Below are positions 1 through 5,384 of a DNA stretch of 5,384 nucleotides, one piece after another. Source of the DNA: Rudaea sp. (GTDB lineage: Bacteria > Pseudomonadota > Gammaproteobacteria > Xanthomonadales > Rhodanobacteraceae); the NCBI GenBank assembly GCA_025934455.1, contig JAICYA010000165.1:1-5384 (forward strand), in the 5' to 3' direction. The number at the start of each line of letters is the position of its first letter. The first letter of the stretch is position 1. A model generated the notes under the pieces. That model was not told the origin of the DNA, ran no database searches, and saw only the letters and a program-made list of their open reading frames with translations. The position numbers were made by a program, and so were the translations under genes.

Positions 1-583
1 GGCTTCCGTGGCGTTCGCCGAGCGCGAGCGCGAGGTCTTCGTAACTCAGGCCGTGGACGCCGTAGCGGCGCAGGCCGTGTTCGCGCAAGGCACGCGGCAA
101 CGGCAGCATTTGCTCGACCACGGGCATGTCGCGATGAAATCCGGTGTCGAAGCAGGCGATCTGCGGCAGGCCGGGCTGCGTGGCGAGCAGTTCCGCGATC
201 GCCTCCAGCGCAAACGGCTGGTGCAACGGCGCCAGCGGAATGAAGCTGCGCAGGTCGGCGAGCACCGCGGTATCCACGCGCACTGGAGAAAAATATTTCG
301 CACCGCCATGTACGACGCGATGCGCCACCGCGGCGAGGCGGTCGCCACCCAGGCGCGCACGCACCCGCTCGCGGATATGCGCGAGCGCGGAACGGTAGGG
401 ATCGGGGCCATCCGGCGCCAGCGGCCGTGGCGCGGCGCCGGTTTCCACGAACGCCGCTTCGGCGCTGCCGATGTTCGCGGCCTGGCCGCTCCACGCGGGC
501 GCACGCGGCAGCGTCGCCTTGTCGAACAACGCGAACTTGATGCTGGACGAACCGCAGTTCAGCGCCAGGATCCAATCGCTCAC
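1..583 (-). CDS. ackA: Acetate kinase, N-terminal 194 residues (cut by left window edge)
   Basis: Cytoplasmic acetate kinase interconverts acetyl phosphate + ADP with acetate + ATP. It completes the overflow/substrate-level phosphorylation route begun by the preceding acyltransferase. The visible part is the first half of a roughly 400-residue protein of the ASKHA fold. Residues 5-19 carry the N-terminal phosphate-binding motif (NCGSSS, with N9, S12, S14 and K16). HRVVHGG lies at 88-94 (R89, expected to bind substrate), LAPLH at 117-121 (H121), FDTGFH at 145-150 (catalytic D146) and RRYGVHG at 172-178 (H177, matching the transition-state histidine). The start is GTG at 583. It overlaps the TGA of the upstream gene by four bases (GTGA) and is preceded by GAG six bases upstream. 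One oddity is Val176 at the position of a Phe in the usual YGFHG motif, which in the Methanosarcina enzyme helps form the acetate methyl pocket. A propionate or butyrate kinase role cannot be excluded. The C-terminus lies outside the window. Confidence 0.93.
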   Translation of the reverse strand, partial: MSDWILALNCGSSSIKFALFDKATLPRAPAWSGQAANIGSAEAAFVETGAAPRPLAPDGPDPYRSALAHIRERVRARLGGDRLAAVAHRVVHGGAKYFSPVRVDTAVLADLRSFIPLAPLHQPFALEAIAELLATQPGLPQIACFDTGFHRDMPVVEQMLPLPRALREHGLRRYGVHGLSYEDLALALGERHGS

Positions 584-1518
584 GGCGGACTCGACCGGTT
601 GCGATGCGCGACGAGCACGGCCAGCGCGCACGAGGCGATGCGCGATTCGCAGGTATCGGCACGACTGGTCAGCACCACCGGCACGCGCGCGCCCATGACG
701 ATGCCGGCACTCGACGCGCCGCCCAGGTATTCGAGCTGCTTGGCCAGCATGTTGCCGGATTCCAGGTCCGGCACGACCAGCACGTCGGCGCGGCCGGCGA
801 CGTCCGACTTGATGCCCTTGATGCGTGCGGATTCCGCCGACACCGCATTGTCGAACGCAAGCGGGCCGTCGAGCACGCCGCCGGCGATCTGGCCGCGGTC
901 GGCCATCTTGCACAAGGCGGCGGCATCGAGCGTCGCGGGCATGCGCGAATTGACCGTTTCCACCGCGGCAAGAATCGCCACGCGCGGCGTCTGCACGCCG
1001 ATGACCTGCGCCAGCGCGATCGCGTTGCGCACGATGTCGGCCTTCTCGTCCAGCGTCGGCGCGATGTTCACCGCCGCGTCGGTGATGATGAACGGACGAG
1101 GATACGCCGACGTGTGCATCAGGAAACAATGCGAGATGCGCCGCGCGGTGCGCAGGCCGGAGTCGGCCGCGATCACGGCGCCCATGATTTCGTCGGTGTG
1201 CAAGCTGCCCTTCATCAGCGCCTCGACCTTGCCCGCGCGTGCGAGCGCGACCGCCTGCACCGCGGCGGCGTGGCTGTGCGCGGCATCCTCGATCGCGATG
1301 CCGGCGAGGTCGAGCTTGTTCTCGCGCGCAATGCGTTCGAGTTTCGCGCGCGGCGCGACCAGCACCGGATCGATCAAGCCGAGGGCGCGCGCATCCAGCG
1401 CCGCGGCGAGGCTCGTGACGTCGCAGGAATGCACCACGGCGACGCGGATCGCGCCGAGCGGACGCGCGCGTTCGAGCAGCATCTGCTCGAGGTGATCCTT
1501 CTGCGTCTTGCCGTTCAT
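580..1518 (-). CDS. pta: Phosphate acyltransferase, short Pta/Ptb-type (phosphate acetyltransferase family)
   Basis: This 312-residue cytoplasmic enzyme transfers an acyl group from CoA to phosphate, making the acyl phosphate used by the kinase encoded next. Family hallmarks are LMKGSLHTDEIMG (101-113), TDAAVNI (146-152), ETVNSRMPATLDAA (187-200), GGVLDGPLAFDNA (213-225), a VVPDLESGNMLAKQ block (248-261) and the C-terminal TSRADT motif (284-289), whose Ser-Arg pair matches the active-site Ser-Arg of characterised Pta. The length fits the single-domain enzyme. There is no N-terminal DRTGG/P-loop extension as in long enterobacterial Pta, and no MaoC (enoyl-CoA hydratase) domain as in the fused relatives. 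The start is ATG at 1518, chosen because GGAG lies six bases upstream and because the open frame above it has no family similarity. The stop overlaps the ackA start (GTGA), so translation is probably coupled. The C-terminal motifs resemble the phosphotransbutyrylase-like branch as much as classical Pta, so the symbol rests partly on the ackA partner. Confidence 0.88.
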   Translation of the reverse strand: MNGKTQKDHLEQMLLERARPLGAIRVAVVHSCDVTSLAAALDARALGLIDPVLVAPRAKLERIARENKLDLAGIAIEDAAHSHAAAVQAVALARAGKVEALMKGSLHTDEIMGAVIAADSGLRTARRISHCFLMHTSAYPRPFIITDAAVNIAPTLDEKADIVRNAIALAQVIGVQTPRVAILAAVETVNSRMPATLDAAALCKMADRGQIAGGVLDGPLAFDNAVSAESARIKGIKSDVAGRADVLVVPDLESGNMLAKQLEYLGGASSAGIVMGARVPVVLTSRADTCESRIASCALAVLVAHRNRSSPP

Positions 1519-1524
1519 GGCTCG

Positions 1525-1528
1525 CTCC
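1525..1528 (-). promoter_or_regulatory. Ribosome binding site of the phosphate acyltransferase gene
   Basis: Reading on the minus strand, GGAG is followed by six bases (CGAGCC) and then ATG at 1518. It is the clearest Shine-Dalgarno match in front of any gene in the window, and it fixes the start of the acyltransferase against an open frame that continues upstream to about 1650. Confidence 0.7.
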
Positions 1529-1561
1529 AATGTCGGAAACGTCCATCGTAGCGGCGCCAGA

Positions 1562-1585
1562 CGCCGCACGGAACGCCTTGCGGCG
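1562..1585. other. Hairpin between ung and the acyltransferase gene
   Basis: A perfect 7-bp inverted repeat (CGCCGCA / TGCGGCG) surrounds a 10-base loop just after the ung stop codon. Read on the minus strand, in the direction of the genes, the bases after the stem are TCTGGCGCC, so it is not a good intrinsic terminator for ung. Read on the plus strand it is followed by ATTTTATT, a short T-rich tract. It could stabilise the ung mRNA end, weakly attenuate read-through into pta, or stop antisense transcripts. Only the inverted repeat itself is seen; any function is inference. Confidence 0.35.
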
Positions 1586-1588
1586 ATT

Positions 1589-2302
1589 TTATTCGGGCAA
1601 CACCAGCTCCGCCGCCGGCGGCAGGCGCCAGTCGATCTCGGCAAGGCCATGCTCGCGCAGCCAGGCGTTCGCCTTCGAGAAATGCCCGCAGCCGATGAAG
1701 CCGCGATGCGCGGACAAGGGCGACGGATGTGGCGCCTTGAGTACGAGGTGCCGTCGCGTATCGATGAGCTTGCCCTTGGCCTGTGCGTAACTGCCCCAGA
1801 GCAGGAAGACGAGGTTCTCGCGCTCGCGGTTCAGGTGATCGACGACGGCATCGGTGAAGCCTTCCCAGCCCTTGCCCTGATGCGATCCCGCGAGTCCGCG
1901 TTCGACCGTCAGCACCGCATTGAGCAAAAGTACGCCCTGCCGCGCCCACGGGATCAGGCAACCGTGATCCGGGCGCGGAATGCGCAGGTCACGCTCGATT
2001 TCCTTGAAGATGTTTTCCAGCGACGGCGGCGCGGGCACACCCGGCAGCACCGAAAAGCACAGGCCGTGCGCCTGATTCGGCCCATGGTAGGGATCCTGGC
2101 CGAGGATGACGACCTTGACCGCCTCGAACGGCGTGGCATTGAGCGCGGCGAAAATCCGTTTCGGCGGCGGATAGATCGCCTTGCCGGCGCGCAGTTCCGC
2201 GCGCAGGAATGCCGACAGCGCAAGCATTTCCGGGCGCTCGAAATAGTCGCCCACGCGCGCCTTCCACGACGCCTCCAGCTTCAATTCGTGCGTGGAATCC
2301 AT
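1589..2302 (-). CDS. ung: Uracil-DNA glycosylase (family 1)
   Basis: This 237-residue base-excision repair enzyme cleaves the N-glycosidic bond of uracil in DNA, arising from dUMP misincorporation or cytosine deamination. It leaves an abasic site. The length is close to E. coli Ung (229). The family 1 landmarks are intact: the water-activating loop GQDPYH at 68-73 (catalytic D70, Y72), the uracil-stacking F83 in [15 protein letters not shown] at 125-133 with uracil-contacting N128, and [11 protein letters not shown] at 192-202 with catalytic H192 and the DNA-intercalating leucine at 196. The start is ATG at 2302, which gives an N-terminus of normal length. No convincing Shine-Dalgarno precedes it (only a GAG directly abutting the ATG). 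The frame stays open upstream, but those residues do not look like Ung. It lies 138 bases after the response regulator gene and 70 bases before the acyltransferase gene. It may therefore have its own promoter or be a distal operon member. Confidence 0.97.
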   Translation of the reverse strand: MDSTHELKLEASWKARVGDYFERPEMLALSAFLRAELRAGKAIYPPPKRIFAALNATPFEAVKVVILGQDPYHGPNQAHGLCFSVLPGVPAPPSLENIFKEIERDLRIPRPDHGCLIPWARQGVLLLNAVLTVERGLAGSHQGKGWEGFTDAVVDHLNRERENLVFLLWGSYAQAKGKLIDTRRHLVLKAPHPSPLSAHRGFIGCGHFSKANAWLREHGLAEIDWRLPPAAELVLPE

Positions 2303-2357
2303 CTCAAAATCGTTACGAGCGAAGGCAGATTGCGCGTCGCCGGAGCGCAGGAACCGG

Positions 2358-2387
2358 AGTGTACACGTCAGTACATGAGGATTTCGA
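2358..2387 (-). promoter_or_regulatory. Candidate promoter for ung (weak)
   Basis: In the 138-base gap before ung, the minus strand has TCGAAA (2387-2382; 4 of 6 matches to TTGACA) and, 18 bases on, TACACT (2363-2358; 4 of 6 matches to TATAAT). This would give a leader of roughly 50 bases. Two GTAC sites spaced ten bases apart (2374-2371 and 2364-2361) lie in the spacer and overlap the -10 element, a position suited to an operator. The match is weak and such hits occur by chance. The other 5' signals in this gap are no better. Confidence 0.22.
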
Positions 2388-2440
2388 GCACCGCCGGCGC
2401 ACAAGATGCCGAGCGCAGTAGATTTTTAGATGGATTCCGC

Positions 2441-3292
2441 TCACGCCGCCGCGGTGCGCAACTGCTCGCGCAAATGCCGCGACACGCGCATCTGGAACAG
2501 CAGCTTGGTGATCAGCAGGCGTTCCTCGATCGGCTTCTGCACGAGGTCGTTTGCACCCGCGCGCAGCAGCGCGGCCTGGTTCTGCGGATTGTCGTCGCCG
2601 GTCATGATCAGCACCGGCAGCTGGCCCTTGGGATAGCCGAACTCGGTGCGGATGCGTTCGAGCAGGTCGCCGCCGGTCAACTCGCCTTTCAGGTTGACGT
2701 CGGACAGCACGACGTCGCAGCCGATGCGTCCCTGCACCATGCCGGTTTCCAGGTGCGCGACCGCGTCCTCGACGCTGGTCACGTGCAGCACGGTGAGGCC
2801 GTATTTTTCCAGCATGCGGCGCGTGGCCAGCGCAACGACGCGGCTGTCCTCGACATACAACACCTCGCCGCTGACCTGCGATTCGGGCACCACATAACCA
2901 CGGATGAACGCGCTCAGCGCGTTGAAGCCGAGCGACTTGTCGAAGTAATCGGTGACGTATTCGGTCAGCTCGCGGTTGACCAGGCGCTCGTTGACGTCGC
3001 CGGACACCACGATGATCGGGATGTAGGCCTGCGGCGCATGCTCGCGGATGAAACGGGCGAGCTCGATGCCATCCATGTCTGGCAGGCGCAACGCCGTGGT
3101 GACGAGATCGACGACACCGGCTTCGAGCTGTTTCTTCGCTTCCGCGCCGCTTTCGCAGGCAAGCACGGTGACGCCGGGCAGGTCGGCCTTGAGCAGTTGT
3201 TCGATCAGGCGGCGCACGACCTTGGAGCCGTCCACCACCATCACGCGCGGGGTCTCGCTGGCGATGTGTCGGGTGAGTGCGGCTTCGGCCAT
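2441..3292 (-). CDS. Stand-alone double-receiver response regulator (REC-REC), first receiver degenerate
   Basis: This 283-residue cytoplasmic protein is built of two CheY-like receiver domains and shows no recognisable DNA-binding or enzymatic output domain. REC1 covers about residues 15-132 and REC2 about 142-270, followed by a short basic tail. REC2 has the full phosphorylation set: acidic pair E148-D149, phospho-acceptor D198 (LSDVN), T231 (IMTGDD) and K253 (QKP). REC1 keeps D21, S97 and K119, but has G22 instead of the second acidic residue and A67 where the phospho-acceptor Asp should be (TTALRLPDMDG). REC1 therefore probably cannot be phosphorylated and may serve dimerisation or partner binding. 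The start is ATG at 3292, four bases after the ftsX stop, with GAG eight bases upstream. Longer in-frame starts would run into ftsX. Its place at the end of the gspF-ftsE-ftsX cluster suggests co-expression with division genes. No histidine kinase is visible in the window, so its signal and target are unknown. Confidence 0.9.
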   Translation of the reverse strand: MAEAALTRHIASETPRVMVVDGSKVVRRLIEQLLKADLPGVTVLACESGAEAKKQLEAGVVDLVTTALRLPDMDGIELARFIREHAPQAYIPIIVVSGDVNERLVNRELTEYVTDYFDKSLGFNALSAFIRGYVVPESQVSGEVLYVEDSRVVALATRRMLEKYGLTVLHVTSVEDAVAHLETGMVQGRIGCDVVLSDVNLKGELTGGDLLERIRTEFGYPKGQLPVLIMTGDDNPQNQAALLRAGANDLVQKPIEERLLITKLLFQMRVSRHLREQLRTAAA

Positions 3293-3296
3293 GACG

Positions 3297-4274
3297 TTAT
3301 CTCGGCTGGCCCAGGGCAATGTGCCGCGTCGCCGCAAACCAGGCGCCGAGCCAGCCGAGCGCGGCGCTGACGACGAGCGCGGCGAGCATTTGCGCAAGGC
3401 TCAGGCCGTGCACGGCAAAACCATGATCGTAGGCGGCCGCCAGCCGCGCCAGCGGCGCGGCGAGGATTGCTTGCACGATTCCGATCAGCATCAGGCTCAA
3501 CACCCCTGCAAACGTACCGTACCAGAGGCCAGAATACAAAAACGGCCGGCGCACGAAGCCCGCATCGGCGCCCAGCAGCTGCATAACCGCGATCTCTTCG
3601 CTGCGCCCGGCGATGTCCAGGCGCACCGTGTTGCCGATCACGAGCAATGCCGCCAGCGCAAGCAGTCCGGCCAGCACCTGCGCGCCGCGCAGGGCCAGGC
3701 CGAGGATCGCATTCAGGCGTTGCCGCCATTGCGCATCATATTGCACCTGGTCCACTGCCGGATCGCCGCGCAAGGCCGCAGCCAGCGCGGCGGGATCGCC
3801 GCGTGGATCCACGACCAGCACCGCCGGCAAGGGATTGTAGTGCAAAACCTTCAGTGCATCGGAAAAGCCCGAACGCTCGCGGAACTCATCCAGGCCCTGC
3901 TCGGGTGATTTCACCGCGACGGAGGCGACGTCGGTGCGCGCACGCAGGCGCCCGGCAAGCGCCTGCACGGCGTCGGCCTTGGTGTCCGGTTTCAGGAAGG
4001 CACTGATCGCGCCCGCTTCGCCGACGTTGCCCGCGAGCCCGCGCGCATTGTCGACGAGCAGCCAGAACAGCAGTGGCAGGGCCAGCGCAAAACCGAGCAC
4101 GGCGAGGGTCAGCGCCGTCGCCCACGGTCGCGCGGCGAGGCGGCCAAGGCTGGAAAACAGGCTGTACAAATGCTGCTCGCGCCAAGCACGCAGCGAGAAT
4201 GGCGAGACCGAAAAAATCCGTCGCGGTTCTGGCGCGGCGAGTTTCGCGCGATTTTTCTCGATGCGGCGGTTCAT
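3297..4274 (-). CDS. ftsX: Cell division protein FtsX (ABC-type membrane subunit)
   Basis: FtsX is the membrane half of the FtsEX complex at the division septum. In proteobacteria FtsEX uses ATP hydrolysis by FtsE to switch on murein hydrolases through the periplasmic domain of FtsX (the EnvC/amidase route in E. coli). This 325-residue protein has the family layout: a cytoplasmic N-terminus rich in basic residues (1-51), TM1 at about 52-74, a periplasmic domain at about 76-190, then three further helices at about 196-218, 251-275 and 293-315. The conserved cytoplasmic loop after TM2 is clear (GNTVRLDI at 214-221, then RSEEIAVMQLLGA at 224-236), which is diagnostic for FtsX. The length is slightly below E. 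coli FtsX (352). The start is ATG at 4274, overlapping the ftsE TGA by four bases (ATGA), and no strong Shine-Dalgarno is seen, which fits translational coupling. It is followed after four bases by the double-receiver gene rather than by rpoH. Confidence 0.96.
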   Translation of the reverse strand: MNRRIEKNRAKLAAPEPRRIFSVSPFSLRAWREQHLYSLFSSLGRLAARPWATALTLAVLGFALALPLLFWLLVDNARGLAGNVGEAGAISAFLKPDTKADAVQALAGRLRARTDVASVAVKSPEQGLDEFRERSGFSDALKVLHYNPLPAVLVVDPRGDPAALAAALRGDPAVDQVQYDAQWRQRLNAILGLALRGAQVLAGLLALAALLVIGNTVRLDIAGRSEEIAVMQLLGADAGFVRRPFLYSGLWYGTFAGVLSLMLIGIVQAILAAPLARLAAAYDHGFAVHGLSLAQMLAALVVSAALGWLGAWFAATRHIALGQPR

Positions 4275-4936
4275 GGCCTGAAATCGTCGATCAATTTGCC
4301 GTGATCAAGCACCAACACGCGCTTGCCCATGCGCTTGACCAGCGGCAGGTCGTGACTGGCCACGAGCACCGTCGTGCCGACCTGCTCGAACTCGCCGAAC
4401 AGCGCCATGATCTCGGCAGCAAGCTGCGGATCGAGGTTGCCGGTCGGCTCGTCCGCGATCAGCACCGGCGGCTTGGCGACGATCGCGCGCGCGATGCCCA
4501 CGCGCTGCTGCTCGCCCGCCGACAGCATGGTCGGCGCGGATTTCTCGCGATCGAGCAGGCCGACCTTGTCCAGCGCCGCGCGCACGCGTCTGGCAGTTTC
4601 CTCGCGCGGCGTCCCGGCGATCACCAGCGGCAGCGCAACATTGTCGAACACGCTGCGGTCGAGCAGCAGGCGGTGATCCTGGAACACCATGCCCACACCG
4701 CGGCGCACGCGCGCGATGCCGCGCCGACGCACGCCGCCAAGCTGGCGGCCATTCACCGTCACCTGCCCGCGCGATGGCCGTTCGAGCAGGGCGACGAGGC
4801 GCAAAAGTGTACTTTTACCCGCGCCCGAATGGCCGGTCACGAACGCCATTTCGCCGGCGTCGAGCGCGAAGCTCAGGTCGCTCAGCGCATCGAAGCCGTT
4901 CGCATAACGCTTGCCGACGCGGTCGAACGAAATCAT
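4271..4936 (-). CDS. ftsE: Cell division ATP-binding protein FtsE
   Basis: FtsE is the cytoplasmic ATPase partner of FtsX and part of the divisome. Its 221 residues match the usual FtsE size (about 222). The ABC ATPase motifs come in order: Walker A GHSGAGKST at 35-43 (K41), Q-loop Q86 in VFQDHRLL, signature LSAGEQQR at 138-145 (Ala replacing the first Gly of the classical LSGG), Walker B VLIADEP at 158-164 with catalytic E163, D-loop NLDP at 167-170 and switch histidine H195 in ASHD. The FDNVALPLVI segment (97-106) and the DHRLLLDRSVF segment are typical of FtsE within the ABC superfamily, and adjacency to ftsX confirms the assignment over LolD-like relatives. The start is ATG at 4936, overlapping the upstream gspF stop by four bases (ATGA). 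No good Shine-Dalgarno precedes it. Loss of upstream translation would be expected to lower FtsE, which is inference from the overlap. Confidence 0.97.
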   Translation of the reverse strand: MISFDRVGKRYANGFDALSDLSFALDAGEMAFVTGHSGAGKSTLLRLVALLERPSRGQVTVNGRQLGGVRRRGIARVRRGVGMVFQDHRLLLDRSVFDNVALPLVIAGTPREETARRVRAALDKVGLLDREKSAPTMLSAGEQQRVGIARAIVAKPPVLIADEPTGNLDPQLAAEIMALFGEFEQVGTTVLVASHDLPLVKRMGKRVLVLDHGKLIDDFRP

Positions 4937-5384
4937 TTGACCAGCTGGTTCATGTCGAAGATTGGCAACAATATCGCGAGCACGATGAACAGCACCATCG
5001 CGCCGACGACGAGGATGACGAGCGGACCGAGCACGGACGTGAGCGTGGTCATCCAGCGGTCAAGCTCGCGCTGCTGCTGGTTCGCGGCTTCGTCGAGCAT
5101 GCGCTCCAATTCACCGGCGCGTTCGCCGCTCGCGATCAGGCGCAGCGCAACCGGCGGGAAATAGCCCGACTCGCCGAGCGCGCGCGAAAAATTGCCGCCC
5201 TCGCGCACTTTCAGCGCCGCGCGCTTGACCGCCGCACGCATGGGCAGGCTCGGCATCACCTGCGCGCCGATCTGCAGCGCATCGAGCAGCGGCACCGCGC
5301 TCGCCGTGAGCAGCGCCAGCGTGCGCGTGCAGCGCGCGGTGTTGGCGGCGCGGATCAAACCTCCGACGAGCGGCAAGCGCAGCA
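4933..5384 (-). CDS. gspF: Type II secretion system inner-membrane platform protein GspF, C-terminal part (cut by right window edge)
   Basis: GspF-family proteins are polytopic inner-membrane proteins that link the cytoplasmic secretion ATPase to pseudopilus assembly. About 149 residues remain of a family usually near 400. They cover the second cytoplasmic repeat and the last transmembrane helix. Diagnostic stretches are RTLALLTASAVPLLDAL near the visible N-terminus, FPPVALRLIASGERAGELE with the conserved Gly-Glu pairs in the middle, and a C-terminal hydrophobic helix ending LLPIFDMNQLVK. That ending fits GspF of type II secretion better than the pilus homologue PilC. The frame is open to the window edge, so the true start lies outside. 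The apparent TTG start near 5376 is internal to the domain. The stop TGA overlaps the ftsE ATG (ATGA), placing this gene at the head of the ftsEX cluster within the window. Whether other gsp genes lie further upstream cannot be seen. Confidence 0.87.
   Translation of the reverse strand, partial: LRLPLVGGLIRAANTARCTRTLALLTASAVPLLDALQIGAQVMPSLPMRAAVKRAALKVREGGNFSRALGESGYFPPVALRLIASGERAGELERMLDEAANQQQRELDRWMTTLTSVLGPLVILVVGAMVLFIVLAILLPIFDMNQLVK

Noticed and set aside
8..1495. A 495-residue open frame on the plus strand opposite ackA and the acyltransferase gene
   Set aside because: It is an antisense shadow of two clearly recognised genes. Its product is Arg/Ala/Ser rich, has no domain or motif I recognise, and reflects codon bias in GC-rich DNA.
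1545..1573. Possible promoter for the acyltransferase gene: TTCCGT, 17 bases, TACGAT on the minus strand
   Set aside because: The -35 matches the consensus at only two positions and overlaps the hairpin loop. It is too weak to list as a feature.
2303..2404. N-terminal extension of ung from an upstream in-frame TTG
   Set aside because: The extra residues show no similarity to Ung N-termini and would make the protein abnormally long. ATG at 2302 gives the family length.
2303..2440. Intrinsic terminator or small RNA after the response regulator gene
   Set aside because: No stem followed by a T tract is seen on the minus strand. The GCGCC/GGTGC stem near 2390-2402 is only five pairs including a wobble, and no RNA family is recognisable.
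1508..3370. A 620-residue open frame on the plus strand spanning ung, the gap and the response regulator
   Set aside because: It crosses two genes with intact catalytic or phospho-site motifs on the other strand. Its product is rich in Arg, His, Gln and Asp, as expected from reverse-reading GC-rich codons, and has no recognisable domain.
3293..3397. N-terminal extension of the response regulator from an upstream in-frame start
   Set aside because: It would run through the end of ftsX in another frame and adds Arg/Ser/Pro-rich residues with no receiver similarity. ATG at 3292 sits just before REC1.
3048..3908. A 286-residue open frame on the plus strand opposite the response regulator and ftsX
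   Set aside because: Shadow frame with low-complexity composition and no motif; ftsX on the minus strand explains the region.
4073..5164. A 363-residue open frame on the plus strand opposite ftsX, ftsE and gspF
   Set aside because: Same reasoning: it is antisense to three recognised genes, its His/Arg/Ala-rich composition carries no motif, and it has no convincing start signal.
1..5384. Mobile element, CRISPR array, tRNA or phage/defence system
   Set aside because: No transposase or integrase, no regular repeat-spacer pattern and no cloverleaf-like sequence was seen. The genes are core housekeeping and envelope functions with uniform GC-rich codon use.

Overview
This is a GC-rich window that looks like bacterial chromosome. 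All six supported genes lie on the minus strand, so transcription runs from the right edge to the left. The gene set (GspF, FtsE, FtsX, uracil-DNA glycosylase, a Pta/AckA pair), the GC-rich codon use and the protein sequences suggest a high-GC gammaproteobacterium, perhaps of the Xanthomonadales/Rhodanobacteraceae type. That placement is inference from general resemblance and not from a marker gene. Coding density is high, and no gene-free stretch exceeds about 140 bases.

Right half (5384 down to 2441): a tight cluster begins with the C-terminal part of a type II secretion inner-membrane platform protein (gspF, cut by the window edge). It continues through ftsE and ftsX, the ABC-transporter-like pair that controls septal cell-wall hydrolysis, to a stand-alone response regulator with two receiver domains. 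gspF/ftsE and ftsE/ftsX each overlap by 4 bases (ATGA), and ftsX is separated from the regulator by 4 bases. These genes are therefore probably one translationally coupled operon. The first receiver of the regulator lacks its phospho-acceptor aspartate, while the second is complete. The regulator sits where many gammaproteobacteria carry rpoH.

Middle (2440 down to 1519): a 138-base gap holds a weak candidate promoter with a GTAC-N6-GTAC repeat. It is followed by ung, which removes uracil from DNA, and then a 70-base gap with a 7-bp hairpin.

Left part (1518 down to 1): a short-form phosphate acyltransferase overlaps the start of acetate kinase by 4 bases (GTGA). Together they form an acyl-CoA/acyl-phosphate/ATP module. 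Acetate kinase is cut by the left edge after 194 residues. One of its expected acyl-pocket residues (Phe) is Val, and the acyltransferase also resembles the phosphotransbutyrylase-like branch, so the natural acyl group is uncertain.

I see no mobile element, CRISPR array, tRNA or rRNA. Most of the window is ordinary core genome. The points most worth a second look are the half-degenerate double receiver tied to ftsEX, the secretion-gene/division-gene coupling, and the acyl-pocket change in AckA.
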